A DNA stretch of 64,000 bases from Pelagerythrobacter aerophilus (lineage in GTDB: Bacteria > Pseudomonadota > Alphaproteobacteria > Sphingomonadales > Sphingomonadaceae), in the NCBI RefSeq assembly GCF_003581645.1, contig NZ_QXFK01000014.1, forward strand, positions 558,001 through 622,000, written 5' to 3'. Within the stretch, counting starts at the first letter, position 1. Every line of letters starts with the position of its first letter. Position numbers and translations under genes: made by a program. Of the stretch, positions 63,393-64,000 are shown piece after piece. The notes below the pieces were generated by a model. That model worked only from the letters and a program-made list of their open reading frames with translations. It was not told the DNA's origin and did no database searches.

Positions 63393-64000
63393 TCAGTCGA
63401 CCTTCTTCATCACCAGGCTGGCGTTGGTCCCGCCGAAGCCGAAGCTGTTGTTCAGCACGGCGCGAACCTCGCGCTTCTTCGCTTCATGCGGGACGAGATC
63501 GACGCCTTCGGTCCCCTCGTCCGGATTGTCGAGATTGAGCGTAGGCGGAACGATCTGGTCGCGCATCGCGAGGATGCAGAAGATGCTCTCCACCGCACCT
63601 GCACCGCCCAGCAGGTGCCCGATGGCGGATTTGGTGCTGCTCATCGATGCGCCGCTCAGATCGTCGCCGAGCACGCGCTTGACCGCCGCGAGTTCGATCG
63701 TGTCGGCCATCGTCGAGGTGCCGTGCGCATTGACGTAGTCGATGTCAGAAGGCTCGAGCCCGGACTTCCGGATGGCCATCCGCATGGCGAGTTCGGCACC
63801 CTTGCCTTCCGGATGCGGCGCGGTGACGTGGTAGGCGTCGCCCGAGAGACCGTAGCCAACCACTTCGGCATAGATCTTCGCGCCGCGGGCCTTGGCATGC
63901 TCGTATTCCTCGAGCACGAGCACGCCGGCGCCTTCGCCCATGACGAAACCGTCGCGGTCCTTGTCGTAGGGGCGGCTTGCCTCGGTCGGGCGATCGTTCA
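63393..64000 (-). CDS. fabF: 3-oxoacyl-[acyl-carrier-protein] synthase II, C-terminal part (cut by window end)
   Basis: The last 202 residues of a KAS II enzyme; the frame runs off the right edge. Visible are [25 protein letters not shown], the active-site histidine in [14 protein letters not shown], a second one in [15 protein letters not shown] and the C-terminal [15 protein letters not shown]. FabF elongates fatty acids by condensing malonyl-ACP with acyl-ACP. The nucleophilic cysteine lies outside the window. Confidence 0.93.
   Translation of the reverse strand, partial: NDRPTEASRPYDKDRDGFVMGEGAGVLVLEEYEHAKARGAKIYAEVVGYGLSGDAYHVTAPHPEGKGAELAMRMAIRKSGLEPSDIDYVNAHGTSTMADTIELAAVKRVLGDDLSGASMSSTKSAIGHLLGGAGAVESIFCILAMRDQIVPPTLNLDNPDEGTEGVDLVPHEAKKREVRAVLNNSFGFGGTNASLVMKKVD

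Overview
The window reads as ordinary, high-GC chromosome from an alphaproteobacterium, most likely Sphingomonadales (Erythrobacteraceae-like). This placement is inferred from gene content and order: coxB-coxA-ctaB-small membrane protein-ctaG-coxC-DUF983-SURF1, pyrE-pdxJ-acpS-lepB, BamB next to a YfgM-like protein, large Caulobacter/sphingomonad-type TonB-dependent receptors, and Ala/Lys-tailed ribosomal protein L21. Coding density is very high, with many 1-4 bp gene overlaps. I saw no insertion sequence, prophage, integrase or CRISPR array. Both ends cut genes: the C-terminal part of glutamate-cysteine ligase at the left, and the C-terminal part of FabF at the right.

Layout. 0-6 kb: gshA end, an ICMT-like membrane methyltransferase, bamB with its YfgM-like partner, a glycosyltransferase and an alpha/beta hydrolase. 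6-16.5 kb: selO, astD, two lipoprotein/envelope genes, rarD, pyrC, a YgfZ-like folate/Fe-S protein, then a TetR regulator with two paralogous PF10118 'metal-dependent hydrolase' genes, and a GNAT acetyltransferase. 16.7-23.3 kb: rplU-rpmA, a lipoprotein, folB, a TMEM175-type channel, an rRNA-type methyltransferase, thrC, and an ArsR/AHSA1 divergent pair. 23.3-29.6 kb: the aa3-type cytochrome c oxidase operon with assembly factors. 29.8-37.1 kb: pyrE-pdxJ-acpS-lepB-AI-2E-DUF3089-ruvX, a lipid kinase, and purS-purQ.

37.7-54.5 kb is the accessory part. A HutC-type GntR regulator, two small PepSY membrane proteins, a TonB-dependent receptor and a secreted beta-lactamase-fold hydrolase lie next to a divergent operon. 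That operon encodes a two-subunit sodium symporter (DUF4212 plus SSS), a fused ATP-dependent 5-oxoprolinase and a translationally coupled DUF969-DUF979-DUF2891 trio. A perfect TGTATATACA palindrome, the classical HutC-type operator, sits in the TonB receptor promoter. I read this as a dedicated uptake and breakdown locus for 5-oxoproline (pyroglutamate) or pyroglutamyl/cyclic-amide compounds. It is the best candidate in the window for an undescribed system.

54.6-61.6 kb: a hypothetical protein with a C-terminal His/Arg motif, a small membrane protein, a second TonB-dependent receptor and a convergent LytS/LytR-type two-component system. 61.7-64 kb: an elongator-type tRNA-Met(CAU), a LigT-like 2H phosphoesterase, mltG and the end of fabF.
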